Assembly: GCF_000425625.1 (NCBI RefSeq)
Contig: NZ_AUDU01000039.1
Span: forward strand, 55,106 to 119,105
DNA: 64,000 nucleotides
Reading direction: 5' to 3'
Origin: Stutzerimonas azotifigens DSM 17556
GTDB taxonomy: Bacteria > Pseudomonadota > Gammaproteobacteria > Pseudomonadales > Pseudomonadaceae
The notes below the pieces were generated by a model. The model saw only the letters and a list, made by a program, of their open reading frames with translations, made no database searches and was not told the origin of the DNA. Below are positions 26,901 to 35,748 of this stretch, one piece after another. Made by a program: the position numbers and the translations under genes. Every line of letters starts with the position of its first letter. Within the stretch, counting starts at the first letter, position 1.

Positions 26901-29900
26901 AAGGGCAGTGCGCACATGGCGGGCATCCTTCCCATGGCCGAGATCGCCATGCCGCTGGAGAAGATGCTCAAGGAATTCAAGACGCATCACGTCGAGATCG
27001 ATCTTCCCTGCGCCCAGCTGCTGCACCGCGCCGAGCAGCTGTTCCGGGAAGGCCTGGAGAATCTCGACAACGCGCCGCTGAAAGGCATCGACGGAAGCGA
27101 GGCGTTCCTCGCCGACGTGCAGGCGCTGCATCAGGGCAAGCTGCGCGAGCTGGGTGACCGTAGCGCCGGCGAGCGGGGCGAGGGGCGCGACCCGCGAATG
27201 ATTTCGCTGTTCCTGTCCGAGGGCATGAACATTCTGCTGGATGCCGAAGACCTGCTGCATAGCTGGCGCGAGCATCCCGCCGAGCGCCAGGAGCTGACCG
27301 CGCTGCTCGAGGAACTGACCACGCTCGGGCTCGGTGCGCAGATGGCCAATCTGCCGCAGATCGACGCGCTGTGTCAGGCGCTTCTGAGTCTGTACACCGT
27401 CGCCCAGGACGGCCACCTGACCGTCAGCCAGCGGTTTTTCGAAGAAGTCGAGCAGGGACACGAGGCGCTGGTGGCGATGATGGACCAGGTCGCCGCCGGC
27501 CTGCAGGTCAGCGAGTCGCCGGAGACCGTGCGCCGACTCGAGGCATTGCTGGCCGACCTGACGCGCGGCGAGGGCGCGACCTTCCAGGCGCCGGAGGCGT
27601 CGATCGACGCGCCCGGTGCTCCGTTGGAGCCGGCTGCCGCTCCGGTACCGGTACCGGTTCCGCCGATCGCCGAAGTGCGCGATGCACCGGCATCGGCGAC
27701 AGGGCCCTCGGTCGCCCCCGAAGAGCCGCCGTTCGATTGCGAAGGCCTCGACGGCGAGATGGTCGAGATCTTCCTCGACGAGGCGGTCGATCTTCTCGAC
27801 AGCGCCGGCCAGGCGCTGGAGCGTTGGCTGAACGACCCGCAGGACCAACTCGCGCTGTCCGGATTGCAGCGTGACCTGCACACCCTCAAGGGCGGCGCGC
27901 GCATGGCCGAGATCCGCCCCATCGGAGATCTCGCGCACGAACTCGAATCGCTCTACGAAGGGCTGGTGGATCGCCGTTACAGCGGTTCGGTGGAACTCGG
28001 CGCGCTGCTGCAGCGCAGCCACGACCATCTGGCTGTCCAGCTCGAGCAGTTGCAGCACGGGCAGCCGATGGCGCCGGCCGGCGCGCTCATCGCCGCGATC
28101 GTGGCCTTTCGTACGGGACGTTCGGCCGCGACTGCCGACCTGAGCGAGTTACAGGCGCCCGACGCCGAGCTCGAGGAGCCCCCGGCTGCTTCGTTCGACT
28201 CGATGCCGACATCCGACCGGACGCCTGTCGAAACCGAATCCACGGATGAGAAGGCTGCGGAGTCCGTCGAACTGGCCAACCAAAACTGGCTGATCGAGCC
28301 GGAATCCGCTCTCGGAACCGAGGCGGAATCCGTCGAGGTCGTCGCAGGCGAGCAACCGCAGCCTGAGGCCTGGTTGCCGGCCGAACCCGAGCCCGTGCCT
28401 GAGATCGCCAAGCCGGACGAAGCGGCGCAGGTCATGGCGGCCGAGGCCGAGGCCGAAGACGGGCCGGACTCCTGGGGCGATCGCGACCCAGAGCTGGTGG
28501 AAATCTTCCTCGAGGAAGGGCTGGATATCATCGAGAGTGCGGGGGCGGCCCTGCAGCGCTGGATGGACGACGTCGGCAACAGCATCGAGGTCGAGGCACT
28601 GCAGCGTGACCTGCATACGCTCAAGGGTGGCGCGCGGATGGCCGAGATCGCGCCGATCGGCGACCTTGCCCATGAACTCGAGAGCCTCTACGAAGGCCTC
28701 TGCGGTGGTCGCTTGCGCCCGGGCCCGCAACTCTTCTCGTTGTTGCAGACCTGCCACGACCGGCTCGCCGACATGCTCGAGGCGCTGCAGGCCCGTCGTC
28801 CGCTGCCCGATGGCAGCGCCCTGATCGACATGATCCGGCAGTTTCGCGTCAATCCTGCGCAGCAACTGGAGCAGCCGGCCTCCGTTTCGCTGAAAAGCCA
28901 TGCCGAACCGCGGCAGGATGACGTCGAGTCGGAAATTCTCGACATCTTCGTGGAGGAGGCGACCGACCTGCTTGAAGAGCTGGACGGCGCTCTCAACCGG
29001 TTGAGCGGCTCCGGCGAGGACCGGGCGGCGCTGGCCGACATGCTGCGTATCCTGCATACCCTCAAGGGCGGTGCCCGGCTTGCCGGACAGACCGCACTGG
29101 GCGACATGGCGCACGATCTCGAGCAGTTGCTCGGCGAGGTCCCGCAGGGCGAAGCCGTTCCGGCCGGCCGGCTGGACGATGCCCAAGGGCGCTACGACAC
29201 CATGCTGCAGGCCGTCGAGGACCTGCGTGCCCGCCTGCAGGGTGACAGCCTGTCGGCGCCTGCTCCCGAACCTGCCGAGCCTGCGCCGGTGCCTGTCGCC
29301 AACGACGTGCGGCCGGTGCAGCCGAGCACGCCGATCGTCGCGGCCAGCGCCCAGCCGGTCGCGAACAATGCGCCGGCGAAGGTCTTGCCGTTCGTGCGCC
29401 GCGCCCAGGAGGCTGCGCTTGACGCGGCGGCCCGGCGGGCACCGCAGGAGCTGGTCAAGGTCCCGGCCGATCTGCTCGAAGGCCTCGTCAACCTCGCCGG
29501 TGAAACCTCGATCTTCCGGGGGCGCGTCGAGCAGCAGGTCAGCGACGTCGGCTTCACCCTGAGCGAGATGGAGGCGACGATCGAGCGTGTCCGCGATCAG
29601 CTGCGTCGTCTCGATACCGAAACGCAGGCACAGATTCTCAGCCGCTATCAGGCCGAAGCCGAGCGGGCCGGTTACGAGGACTTCGACCCGCTGGAAATGG
29701 ACCGCCATTCGCAGCTGCAGCAACTGTCGCGAGCGCTGTTCGAGTCCGCTTCCGACCTGCTGGATCTGAAGGAAACCCTGGCCGCACGCAACCGCGACGC
29801 CGAAACCCTGCTGCTGCAGCAGGCGCGGGTGAACACCGAATTGCAGGAAGGCCTGATGCGCACGCGCATGGTGCCCTTCGATCGCCTGGTGCCACGCCTG

Positions 29901-31286
29901 CGCCGTATCGTCCGCCAGGTGGCCGGCGAGCTCGGCAAGCAGGTGGAGTTCGTCGTCGGCAACGCCGAGGGCGAAATGGACCGCACCGTGCTCGAGCGCA
30001 TCGTCGCCCCCCTGGAGCACATGCTGCGCAACGCCGTCGACCATGGCATCGAATCGGTCGAGCGGCGCCAGGCCAGCGGCAAGCCGGCGCAGGGCACCAT
30101 TCGCCTGGACCTCGGCCGCGAAGGCGGCGACATCGTCCTGACGCTCGCCGACGACGGCGGCGGCATCAACCTCGAGGCCGTGCGGCGCAAGGCCATCGAG
30201 CGCGGGCTGATGAGCGCCGACAGCGAGTTGCCGGACCAGGAGGTCCTGCAGTTCATCCTCGAGGCGGGCTTCTCCACCGCTGAGCGCGTGACGCAGATTT
30301 CCGGGCGCGGGGTGGGGATGGACGTGGTGCACTCCGAGGTCAAGCAGCTGGGCGGCTCGATGAGCATCGAGTCGACGCTCGGCGAGGGCACCCGCTTCCT
30401 CATCCGCCTGCCGTTCACCGTATCGGTCAACCGCGCCCTGATGGTGCACTCGGGTGAAGACCTGTACGCCATTCCGCTGAACACCATCGAAGGTATCGTG
30501 CGGGTGTCGCCCTACGAGCTGGAAAGCTACTACCAGCCCGGCGCGCCCCGCTTCGAGTACGCCGGGGAAGCCTACGAGCTCCGCTACCTGGGCGAGCTGC
30601 TGGACAACGGCCAGCAGCCCAAGCTCGGCGGTCACAGCCTGCCTTTGCCGGTGATCCTGGTGCGTTCCAGCGAGCACGCGGTCGCCGTGCAGGTGGACAG
30701 CCTGGCCGGCTCGCGTGAAATCGTGGTGAAGAGCCTCGGCGCGCAATTCGCCGGTGTGCACGGCATCTCCGGGGCCACCATCCTCGGCGACGGCCGGGTG
30801 GTGGTCATTCTCGATCTGCTCGCGACCATTCGTGCCCGCCACATGCAGCAGCTGCCGCCAGCGCGTCGGCCGCTGGCGCTGGTCAACGAAGTGCCGGAAA
30901 AGGACGTCGAGCGGCCTGTCCTGGTCATGGTGGTGGACGACTCGGTCACCGTGCGCAAGGTCACCAGCCGCCTGCTGGAACGCAACGGGATGAACGTGCT
31001 GACGGCCAAGGATGGCGTGGACGCCATCACGCAGCTGCAGGATCACCACCCCGACATCATGCTGCTGGACATCGAGATGCCGCGCATGGACGGTTTCGAG
31101 GTCGCTTCGCTGGTCCGTCACGACGAGCGCCTGGCGGACCTGCCGATCGTGATGATCACCTCGCGGACCGGCGACAAGCACCGCGACCGGGCGATGAGCA
31201 TCGGCGTCAACGAATACCTCGGCAAGCCGTACCAGGAATCGTTGCTGCTCGAAACCATCCAGCGGCTGGTGCGTGCCGATGACTGA
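23997..31286 (+). CDS. chpA: Multi-Hpt hybrid histidine kinase ChpA
   Basis: ChpA is the CheA-like kinase of the Pil-Chp system, about 2429 residues here (2472 in PAO1 from memory). Six phosphotransfer sites with a His can be picked out: IHQVHGTLQM near the N-terminus, then FHTLKGSGRM, LHTLKGSAHM, LHTLKGGARM twice and LHTLKGGARL. A degenerate one reads LTTLGLGAQM. They are joined by acidic Pro/Glu linkers. Then come the dimerisation region, the HATPase (NAVDHGIE, GRGVGMDVV), a CheW domain and a C-terminal receiver (MVVDDSVTVRKV, LLDIEMPRMDGF). Start 23997 (MGDRHDY) has GGAG 6 bases upstream; ATG 23982 overlapping pilK is possible. Confidence 0.96.
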   Translation: MGDRHDYVALEWVKGEIAETLRQARQALEAYVENPEDSTRVRFCLTYIHQVHGTLQMVEFYGAALLAEEMEQLARALLDERVANRNEALEVLMQAILQLPTYLERIQGARRDLPMVVLPLLNDLRAARGEKLLSETSLFAPDLTDRQPALNDASLALLRTNELPTLLRKLRQMLQVALVGVIRNQDLPTNLGYMARVFGRLETLSRDAPLGALWQIASGLIEGMASGAIVNGSSVRTLLRQVDRELKRLVEQGAEGFNQPATDELTKNLLFYVAKAPAQTPRITALKQRYRLDDALPDERLVDEERAQLAGPDRSAMRSVVMALCEELVRVKDSLDLFVRSDRKGLNELNALVAPLKQIADTLAMLGFGQPRRIVLDQLAVVQGLLAGQGEPTDAVLMDVAGALLYVEATLAGMAGGGQEERTTEEAHLPTTDVAQIHRLVIKEARTALEQAKDAIIEFIASQWNHDHLARVPELLTQARGGLEMIPLERSAGLLDACNRYIQEQLLARKAVPDWQSLDTLADAITSVEYYLERLGEDHASQGDLILDVAEESLDTLGYPIRPQAEAAALPDLPLADAADLPTSLEALEPSPVAQVREEDQAHAGRDDWGFRESDALEPDEPIDYLSLIPSESEPETPVADVGPDIREWSLVEELAASQSVEFELAVEDLPAEEDGAYDVGEDAAEPLALEPLSEAEMIELELPEVELPSMQETADTGAEAAAVQGLAEVMAAPVRAINPPALDVPESLLPPPADEEPVDEELAEVFIEEAGEVLETIHEFLPRWVGDSQDKEALTEVRRAFHTLKGSGRMVRALIIGELAWSIENLLNRVLDRSIEASAPVQQVVQAVVDLMPELVDEYAAKAQRQRDDVDRLAATAHLYAKGQLPAAASEVAAPAVGPVGESPVADEPVASGSAVETIESLDPQLLEIFRNEAEHHLDTLVGFLADCAQRLPQPVTDALQRALHTLKGSAHMAGILPMAEIAMPLEKMLKEFKTHHVEIDLPCAQLLHRAEQLFREGLENLDNAPLKGIDGSEAFLADVQALHQGKLRELGDRSAGERGEGRDPRMISLFLSEGMNILLDAEDLLHSWREHPAERQELTALLEELTTLGLGAQMANLPQIDALCQALLSLYTVAQDGHLTVSQRFFEEVEQGHEALVAMMDQVAAGLQVSESPETVRRLEALLADLTRGEGATFQAPEASIDAPGAPLEPAAAPVPVPVPPIAEVRDAPASATGPSVAPEEPPFDCEGLDGEMVEIFLDEAVDLLDSAGQALERWLNDPQDQLALSGLQRDLHTLKGGARMAEIRPIGDLAHELESLYEGLVDRRYSGSVELGALLQRSHDHLAVQLEQLQHGQPMAPAGALIAAIVAFRTGRSAATADLSELQAPDAELEEPPAASFDSMPTSDRTPVETESTDEKAAESVELANQNWLIEPESALGTEAESVEVVAGEQPQPEAWLPAEPEPVPEIAKPDEAAQVMAAEAEAEDGPDSWGDRDPELVEIFLEEGLDIIESAGAALQRWMDDVGNSIEVEALQRDLHTLKGGARMAEIAPIGDLAHELESLYEGLCGGRLRPGPQLFSLLQTCHDRLADMLEALQARRPLPDGSALIDMIRQFRVNPAQQLEQPASVSLKSHAEPRQDDVESEILDIFVEEATDLLEELDGALNRLSGSGEDRAALADMLRILHTLKGGARLAGQTALGDMAHDLEQLLGEVPQGEAVPAGRLDDAQGRYDTMLQAVEDLRARLQGDSLSAPAPEPAEPAPVPVANDVRPVQPSTPIVAASAQPVANNAPAKVLPFVRRAQEAALDAAARRAPQELVKVPADLLEGLVNLAGETSIFRGRVEQQVSDVGFTLSEMEATIERVRDQLRRLDTETQAQILSRYQAEAERAGYEDFDPLEMDRHSQLQQLSRALFESASDLLDLKETLAARNRDAETLLLQQARVNTELQEGLMRTRMVPFDRLVPRLRRIVRQVAGELGKQVEFVVGNAEGEMDRTVLERIVAPLEHMLRNAVDHGIESVERRQASGKPAQGTIRLDLGREGGDIVLTLADDGGGINLEAVRRKAIERGLMSADSELPDQEVLQFILEAGFSTAERVTQISGRGVGMDVVHSEVKQLGGSMSIESTLGEGTRFLIRLPFTVSVNRALMVHSGEDLYAIPLNTIEGIVRVSPYELESYYQPGAPRFEYAGEAYELRYLGELLDNGQQPKLGGHSLPLPVILVRSSEHAVAVQVDSLAGSREIVVKSLGAQFAGVHGISGATILGDGRVVVILDLLATIRARHMQQLPPARRPLALVNEVPEKDVERPVLVMVVDDSVTVRKVTSRLLERNGMNVLTAKDGVDAITQLQDHHPDIMLLDIEMPRMDGFEVASLVRHDERLADLPIVMITSRTGDKHRDRAMSIGVNEYLGKPYQESLLLETIQRLVRADD

Positions 31287-32331
31287 TCTGATGTCCGCAC
31301 GCATCGCCGTGATCGCCGACACCTCGCTGCAGCGCCATGTGCTGCAGAAAGCGCTGACCGCCAACGGCTATCGGGTCATTCTCAATACCGATCCGGCGCG
31401 CCTCGAGGCGGACGATCTGGCCCAGTGCGAAGCCGACCTCTGGCTGGTGGATCTGGCGCAGTCGGAGGATTCGCCGCTGGTCGACAGCCTGCTGGAAAAG
31501 GCCAGCAGTCCGGTGCTGTTCGGCGAGGGGCACGCGCCGGAGCGCAGTTCCGAACACTATCCACGCTGGGAGCGGCGCCTGTTCGGCAAACTGAAGCGAC
31601 TGGTGGGCGACCCCAGCCGGGCGGTTGGCCCGACCCTGGAGGCGCTCCTGGCCGAGGCGCGCAATCCGGCGCGGCTGACGCTGCCGCAAAGCCTGGCGGG
31701 CTTTTCCTCGATGCCGGTGACCCCGGCCCGGCAGGTCTGGCTGCTGGCCGCGTCGATGGGCGGTCCGGAAGCGGTCAAGGCCTTTCTCGATGCGCTGCCC
31801 GGCGGGCTGCCGGTGGGCTTCGTCTATGCCCAGCACATCGAAGAAAGCTTCGAGGCGACGCTGCCGCAGGCGGTCGGCCGGCACAGCCAGTGGCAGGTGC
31901 TCGGCGCCCGCGACGGCCAGCCGGTGCGCTGTGGCGAGGTGGTGATCGCCCCCATCGCCCAGGAGCTGGGCTTCGACGAGCAGGGCGCGATGCGCCTGAC
32001 CGGTCGCGGCTGGCCGGAACCCTACAGTCCCTCGATCGACCAGATGATGCTCAACCTGGCCCAGCAGTTCGGCGCACGCTGTGGCGTCATCGCCTTCAGC
32101 GGCATGGGTAGCGACGGTAGCGCCGCGGCCGCCTACGTACGCCGCCAGGGCGGCAGCATCTGGACCCAGCGTGCCGACAGCTGCGTCTGCTCGAGCATGC
32201 CCGATGCCCTGCGCGAGGGCGGCTACAGCCTGCGCAGTGGCGATCCGAGAGAACTGGCCCAGGCGCTGGTCGATCACCTGGCGGCCAGTGCCGCCGAACT
32301 GGCCGGTCCGCCGGTGGAGGATGCCGTATGA
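31279..32331 (+). CDS. chpB: CheB-type methylesterase ChpB
   Basis: ChpB should demethylate PilJ. The 350-residue product has the methylesterase triad S159 (AASMGG), H186 (AQHIEES) and D279 (SGMGSDGS). The N-terminal 130 residues look like a divergent receiver (LWLVDLAQ at 55-62) without a clear acidic pair, so phospho-control may be lost. The gene overlaps the chpA end by 8 bases. The ATG at 31279 is favoured; ATG 31291 is possible. Confidence 0.93.
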   Translation: MTDLMSARIAVIADTSLQRHVLQKALTANGYRVILNTDPARLEADDLAQCEADLWLVDLAQSEDSPLVDSLLEKASSPVLFGEGHAPERSSEHYPRWERRLFGKLKRLVGDPSRAVGPTLEALLAEARNPARLTLPQSLAGFSSMPVTPARQVWLLAASMGGPEAVKAFLDALPGGLPVGFVYAQHIEESFEATLPQAVGRHSQWQVLGARDGQPVRCGEVVIAPIAQELGFDEQGAMRLTGRGWPEPYSPSIDQMMLNLAQQFGARCGVIAFSGMGSDGSAAAAYVRRQGGSIWTQRADSCVCSSMPDALREGGYSLRSGDPRELAQALVDHLAASAAELAGPPVEDAV

Positions 32332-32798
32332 GTCAAGCTGTGGTCGCCAACCAGACGCCTTCGCAGCTCACCGCACTGTTGCTGCCGTTGTCCGATCGCA
32401 CCCTGGCGCTGCCCAACGTGGCGGTGGCGGAACTGATTCCCTATCGGCCGCCGCGAGCGTCCGAGAACATGCCCGACTGGTTCCTGGGGCAGGTACCCTG
32501 GCGGGACCTGAACCTGCCGCTGTTGTCCTTCGAGATAGCGTCCGGAGGGCGGACACAGGTCGGGCCGAATGCCCGGGTCGCCATCCTCAATGCCCTTGGC
32601 GGGCGCCCGCACGTCAAGTTCATCGCCCTGCTGGTGCAGGGCATTCCACGTTCGACGCGGGTGGACAGCGAGCTCGGCCGGGCCCGGGCCGAGCTCGCCC
32701 CGCTGGAGCTCGATGCGATCACGCTCGTCGATGGGGTCGCGAAGATCCCGGACCTGGTGGCCCTGGAGCAGAAGCTCGCCGACGCGGGCCTGATCTGA
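32328..32798 (+). CDS. chpC: CheW-like adaptor ChpC
   Basis: ChpC is the second CheW-type protein of the system, thought to link additional inputs to ChpA. The 156-residue product starts at an ATGA overlap with chpB and contains WFLGQVPWRDLNLPLLSF and ARVAILNALGG. The AraC-type chpD and chpE genes, which follow chpC in P. aeruginosa, are not here; the next gene is the convergent rsmE, 17 bases away. Confidence 0.93.
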   Translation: MSQAVVANQTPSQLTALLLPLSDRTLALPNVAVAELIPYRPPRASENMPDWFLGQVPWRDLNLPLLSFEIASGGRTQVGPNARVAILNALGGRPHVKFIALLVQGIPRSTRVDSELGRARAELAPLELDAITLVDGVAKIPDLVALEQKLADAGLI

Positions 32799-32815
32799 GG
32801 CGCAACGACGGTTTG

Positions 32816-33532
32816 CTAGAAGTCGCCCCAGAGCTGCTGGGCGACGCTCAGGGCCACCACCGGTGCCGTCTCGGTGCGCAGCACGCGCGGGCCCAGGCGC
32901 GCCGGCGCGAAGCCGGCGGCCTGCGCCCGCGCCACCTCCGGCTCGCTCAGGCCACCCTCCGGGCCGATCAGGAAGGCCAGCGAACGGGGACGTGGATGCT
33001 CGGCCAGGGGCGCGGCGACCGGGTGCAATACGAGCTTGAGGTCCGCCTGGACGCCAAGCCAGTCCTCCAGCGCGACCGGCGCATGGATTTTCGGCAGCAC
33101 CGAGCGACCGCACTGTTCGCAGGCGCTGATGGCGACCTGTCGCCAGTGCGCCAGGCGCTTGTCGGCGCGCTCCTCGTTCAGGCGCACTTCGCAGCGCTCG
33201 CTGAGCAGCGGGGTGATTTCGCTCACGCCCAGTTCGGTGGCCTTCTGCACCGCCCAGTCCATGCGCTCGCCACGCGACAGACCCTGGCCGAGGTGGATGG
33301 CCAGGGGCGATTCCGGCAGACCGGCGTGCACCCTGTCCAGTTGCACCCGGACCTGCTTGCGGTCCACTTCGATCAGCGTGCCGAGGTATTCCTGGCCGCT
33401 GCCATCGAAGAGCTGAACCGGGTCGCCGGTAGCCAGTCGCAGCACGCGGGCGACGTAGTGGGCCTGGGCATCGGGAAGCCGGTGTTCGCCGAGCGACAGC
33501 GGCATGTCGAGGTGGAAGCGGGAGAGGCGCAT
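32816..33532 (-). CDS. rsmE: 16S rRNA m3U1498 methyltransferase RsmE
   Basis: RsmE methylates N3 of U1498 in 16S rRNA using SAM. The 238-residue SPOUT-family product has the C-terminal knot segments LAFLIGPEGGLSEPE and LGPRVLRTETAP. It lies 60 bases downstream of bioA on the same strand, the bioA-rsmE order of P. aeruginosa. Confidence 0.96.
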   Translation of the reverse strand: MRLSRFHLDMPLSLGEHRLPDAQAHYVARVLRLATGDPVQLFDGSGQEYLGTLIEVDRKQVRVQLDRVHAGLPESPLAIHLGQGLSRGERMDWAVQKATELGVSEITPLLSERCEVRLNEERADKRLAHWRQVAISACEQCGRSVLPKIHAPVALEDWLGVQADLKLVLHPVAAPLAEHPRPRSLAFLIGPEGGLSEPEVARAQAAGFAPARLGPRVLRTETAPVVALSVAQQLWGDF

Positions 33533-33592
33533 GGCTGAAGGGGGCTGGTGATGACCCGCGCAGTCTACCCGCTCGCGCGTCGCCCGGGCAGG

Positions 33593-34999
33593 TCAGCCCG
33601 GGTCGCGGTGGTTGGGGTGCAGGCCGCCCGGCACGCTGATGCTGATCGCCTCGCGGGTCGCCAGATCGATGCCCTCGGTGGCCACCTCGGCGAGAAAGTC
33701 GATCTGCTCGGGGGTGATCACGTAGGGCGGCAGGAAATACACCACGCTGCCCAGCGGCCGCAGCAGGGCGCCGCGGGTCAGCGCATGCTGGTAGACCTTC
33801 AGGCCCCGGCGCTCCTGCCACGGATAGGCCGCCTTGCTGGCCTTGTCGGCGACCATCTCGATGGCCAGCGCCATGCCGGTCTGGCGGACCTCGCCGACCT
33901 GGGGGTGGTCGGCGAGGTGGGCGGTGGCACTGGCCATGCGTTCGGCCAGCGCTCGGTTGCGCTCGATCACCCGGTCCTGCTCGAAAATGTCGAGGGTGGC
34001 GAGAGCCGCCGCGCAGGCCAGCGGGTTGCCGGTGTAGCTGTGCGAGTGGAGGAAGGCGCGCAGCGTCGAGTAGTCGTCGTAGAAGGCCTGGTAGACGTCC
34101 TCGGTAGTCAGGCAGGCGGCCAGGGGCAGGTAGCCGCCGGTCAGCGCCTTGGACAGGCAGAGGAAGTCCGGGCGGATGCCGGCCTGCTCGCAGGCGAACA
34201 GCGTGCCGGTGCGGCCGAAGCCCACCGCGATTTCGTCGTGGATCAGGTGCACCCCGTAGCGATCGCAGGCCTCGCGCAGCAGTTTCAGGTAGATCGGATG
34301 GTACATGCGCATCCCGCCGGCGCCCTGGATGAGGGGCTCGACGATTACCGCGGCGATTTCCCGGTGATGCTCGGCGAGGGCCTGCTCCATGTGCGCGAAC
34401 ATCGCCCGCGAATGCGCCTCCCAGCTGGTCCCTTCGGGGCGCAGGAAGCAGTCAGGGCTGGGGACCTTGAGCGTGTCGAGCAGCAACGCGCGGTAGGTCT
34501 CGGTGAACAGCGCGACGTCGCCGACGGACATGGCGGCGACCGTCTCGCCGTGGTAGCTGTTGGTCAGGGTGACGAAGCGCTTCTTCTGCGGCTGACCGCG
34601 GTTCAGCCAGTAGTGGAAGCTCATCTTCAGCGCGACCTCGATGCACGACGAGCCGTTGTCGGCGTAGAAGACGTGGTCGAGCCCCGCCGGGGTCATCGCC
34701 ACCAGGCGCTCGGAAAGCTCGATCACCGGCTGGTGGGTGAAGCCGGCAAGGATCACGTGCTCGAGCTGGTCGAGCTGGTCCTTGATGCGCTGGTTGATTC
34801 GCGGATTGGCGTGTCCAAACACGTTGACCCACCAGGAGCTCACCGCGTCCAGGTAGCGCTTGCCGTCGAAGTCCTCGAGCCAGACGCCTTCGCCGCGCCG
34901 GATCGGCACCAGCGGCAGCTGCTCGTGATCTTTCATTTGCGTGCAGGGGTGCCACAGGACCGCGAGATCCCGCTGCATCCACTCCCGGTTCAGGCTCAT
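33593..34999 (-). CDS. bioA: DAPA aminotransferase (biotin synthesis)
   Basis: BioA transaminates 7-keto-8-aminopelargonate to DAPA with SAM as amino donor. The 468-residue PLP enzyme shows HPCTQM near the N-terminus, then DNGSSCIEVALKM, LIHDEIAVGFGRTGTLFA and the PLP lysine segment FLCLSKALTGGYLPLA. The start at 34999 has GAGGAG 6 bases upstream; a longer frame from 35014 lacks a site. The other bio genes are not in this window. Confidence 0.96.
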   Translation of the reverse strand: MSLNREWMQRDLAVLWHPCTQMKDHEQLPLVPIRRGEGVWLEDFDGKRYLDAVSSWWVNVFGHANPRINQRIKDQLDQLEHVILAGFTHQPVIELSERLVAMTPAGLDHVFYADNGSSCIEVALKMSFHYWLNRGQPQKKRFVTLTNSYHGETVAAMSVGDVALFTETYRALLLDTLKVPSPDCFLRPEGTSWEAHSRAMFAHMEQALAEHHREIAAVIVEPLIQGAGGMRMYHPIYLKLLREACDRYGVHLIHDEIAVGFGRTGTLFACEQAGIRPDFLCLSKALTGGYLPLAACLTTEDVYQAFYDDYSTLRAFLHSHSYTGNPLACAAALATLDIFEQDRVIERNRALAERMASATAHLADHPQVGEVRQTGMALAIEMVADKASKAAYPWQERRGLKVYQHALTRGALLRPLGSVVYFLPPYVITPEQIDFLAEVATEGIDLATREAISISVPGGLHPNHRDPG

Positions 35000-35172
35000 G
35001 GGCCGGCTCCTCACATCGAATGGCGCCGGCAGCCTAACAGAGGCGGGCTGTCGGCAGGGACCCGGCAGCCACCATCTATCTTGTCAGTCGATGGTAAAGG
35101 ATTAAATTTTTCGTTTTCTTCGTTGTTTTTGTCGTTAGGCTGGGCGCGTTTTCCGCCGTAAAGGACCGAGCG

Positions 35173-35721
35173 ATGCAATGGCGTAACACTTCCGAACGAT
35201 ATGGCGTCGTCACTCTCTGCATGCATTGGGCGGTCGCCTTCGCCGTGTTCGGATTGTTCGGTCTCGGGCTGTGGATGACCGGCCTGGACTATTACAGCCC
35301 CTGGTACCAGACCGCGCCGTCGATCCACAAGGGCATCGGCATGCTGCTGCTGGGCCTGATGGTGCTGCGGGTGGTCTGGCGGCTGAGCACGCCCGCCCCG
35401 GACGGCCTGCCCACCCATGGCCGGATGACCCGCCTGGCCACGCGGCTGGGGCATGCATTCCTCTATGCCGTGCTGTTTGCCGTGATGATTTCCGGCTACC
35501 TGATTTCCACCGCCGACGGCCGTCCGGTGAGCGTGTTCGGCCTGTTCGAGGTACCGGCGACCCTGACCTCCCTGCCGCGGCAGGAAGATGTCGCCGGGCT
35601 GGTCCACGAATACCTGGCCTGGGCACTGGTCGTCTTCGCGGCGATCCACGCCCTGGCGGCCCTCAAGCACCATTTCATCGACCGTGACACGACGCTGCTG
35701 CGCATGCTCGGTCGTTCGTGA
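35173..35721 (+). CDS. Cytochrome b561
   Basis: This 182-residue four-helix membrane protein binds haem b and moves electrons between quinol and periplasmic partners. His residues in membrane segments (CMHWAVAF, SIHKGIGML, HAFLY, IHALAALKHH) are the likely haem ligands. It precedes the YceI gene by 27 bases. b561-YceI pairs are common, and YceI proteins bind isoprenoid quinones, so a shared quinone role is plausible. Confidence 0.93.
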   Translation: MQWRNTSERYGVVTLCMHWAVAFAVFGLFGLGLWMTGLDYYSPWYQTAPSIHKGIGMLLLGLMVLRVVWRLSTPAPDGLPTHGRMTRLATRLGHAFLYAVLFAVMISGYLISTADGRPVSVFGLFEVPATLTSLPRQEDVAGLVHEYLAWALVVFAAIHALAALKHHFIDRDTTLLRMLGRS

Positions 35722-35748
35722 CATCCTCTACCGTCAAAGGAGATTCCG

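Noticed and set aside
28149..31364. A 1071-codon open frame on the minus strand opposite chpA
   Set aside because: It is the complement of a strongly supported gene with recognisable Hpt, kinase, CheW and receiver motifs. Long antisense frames are expected at this G+C content, and its translation has no family motif and a His/Gln/Leu-biased composition.
35015..35172. BirA/BioQ operator in the AT-rich gap before bioA
   Set aside because: No convincing biotin-operator palindrome or promoter pair could be read here; the A/T-rich patch alone is not enough.
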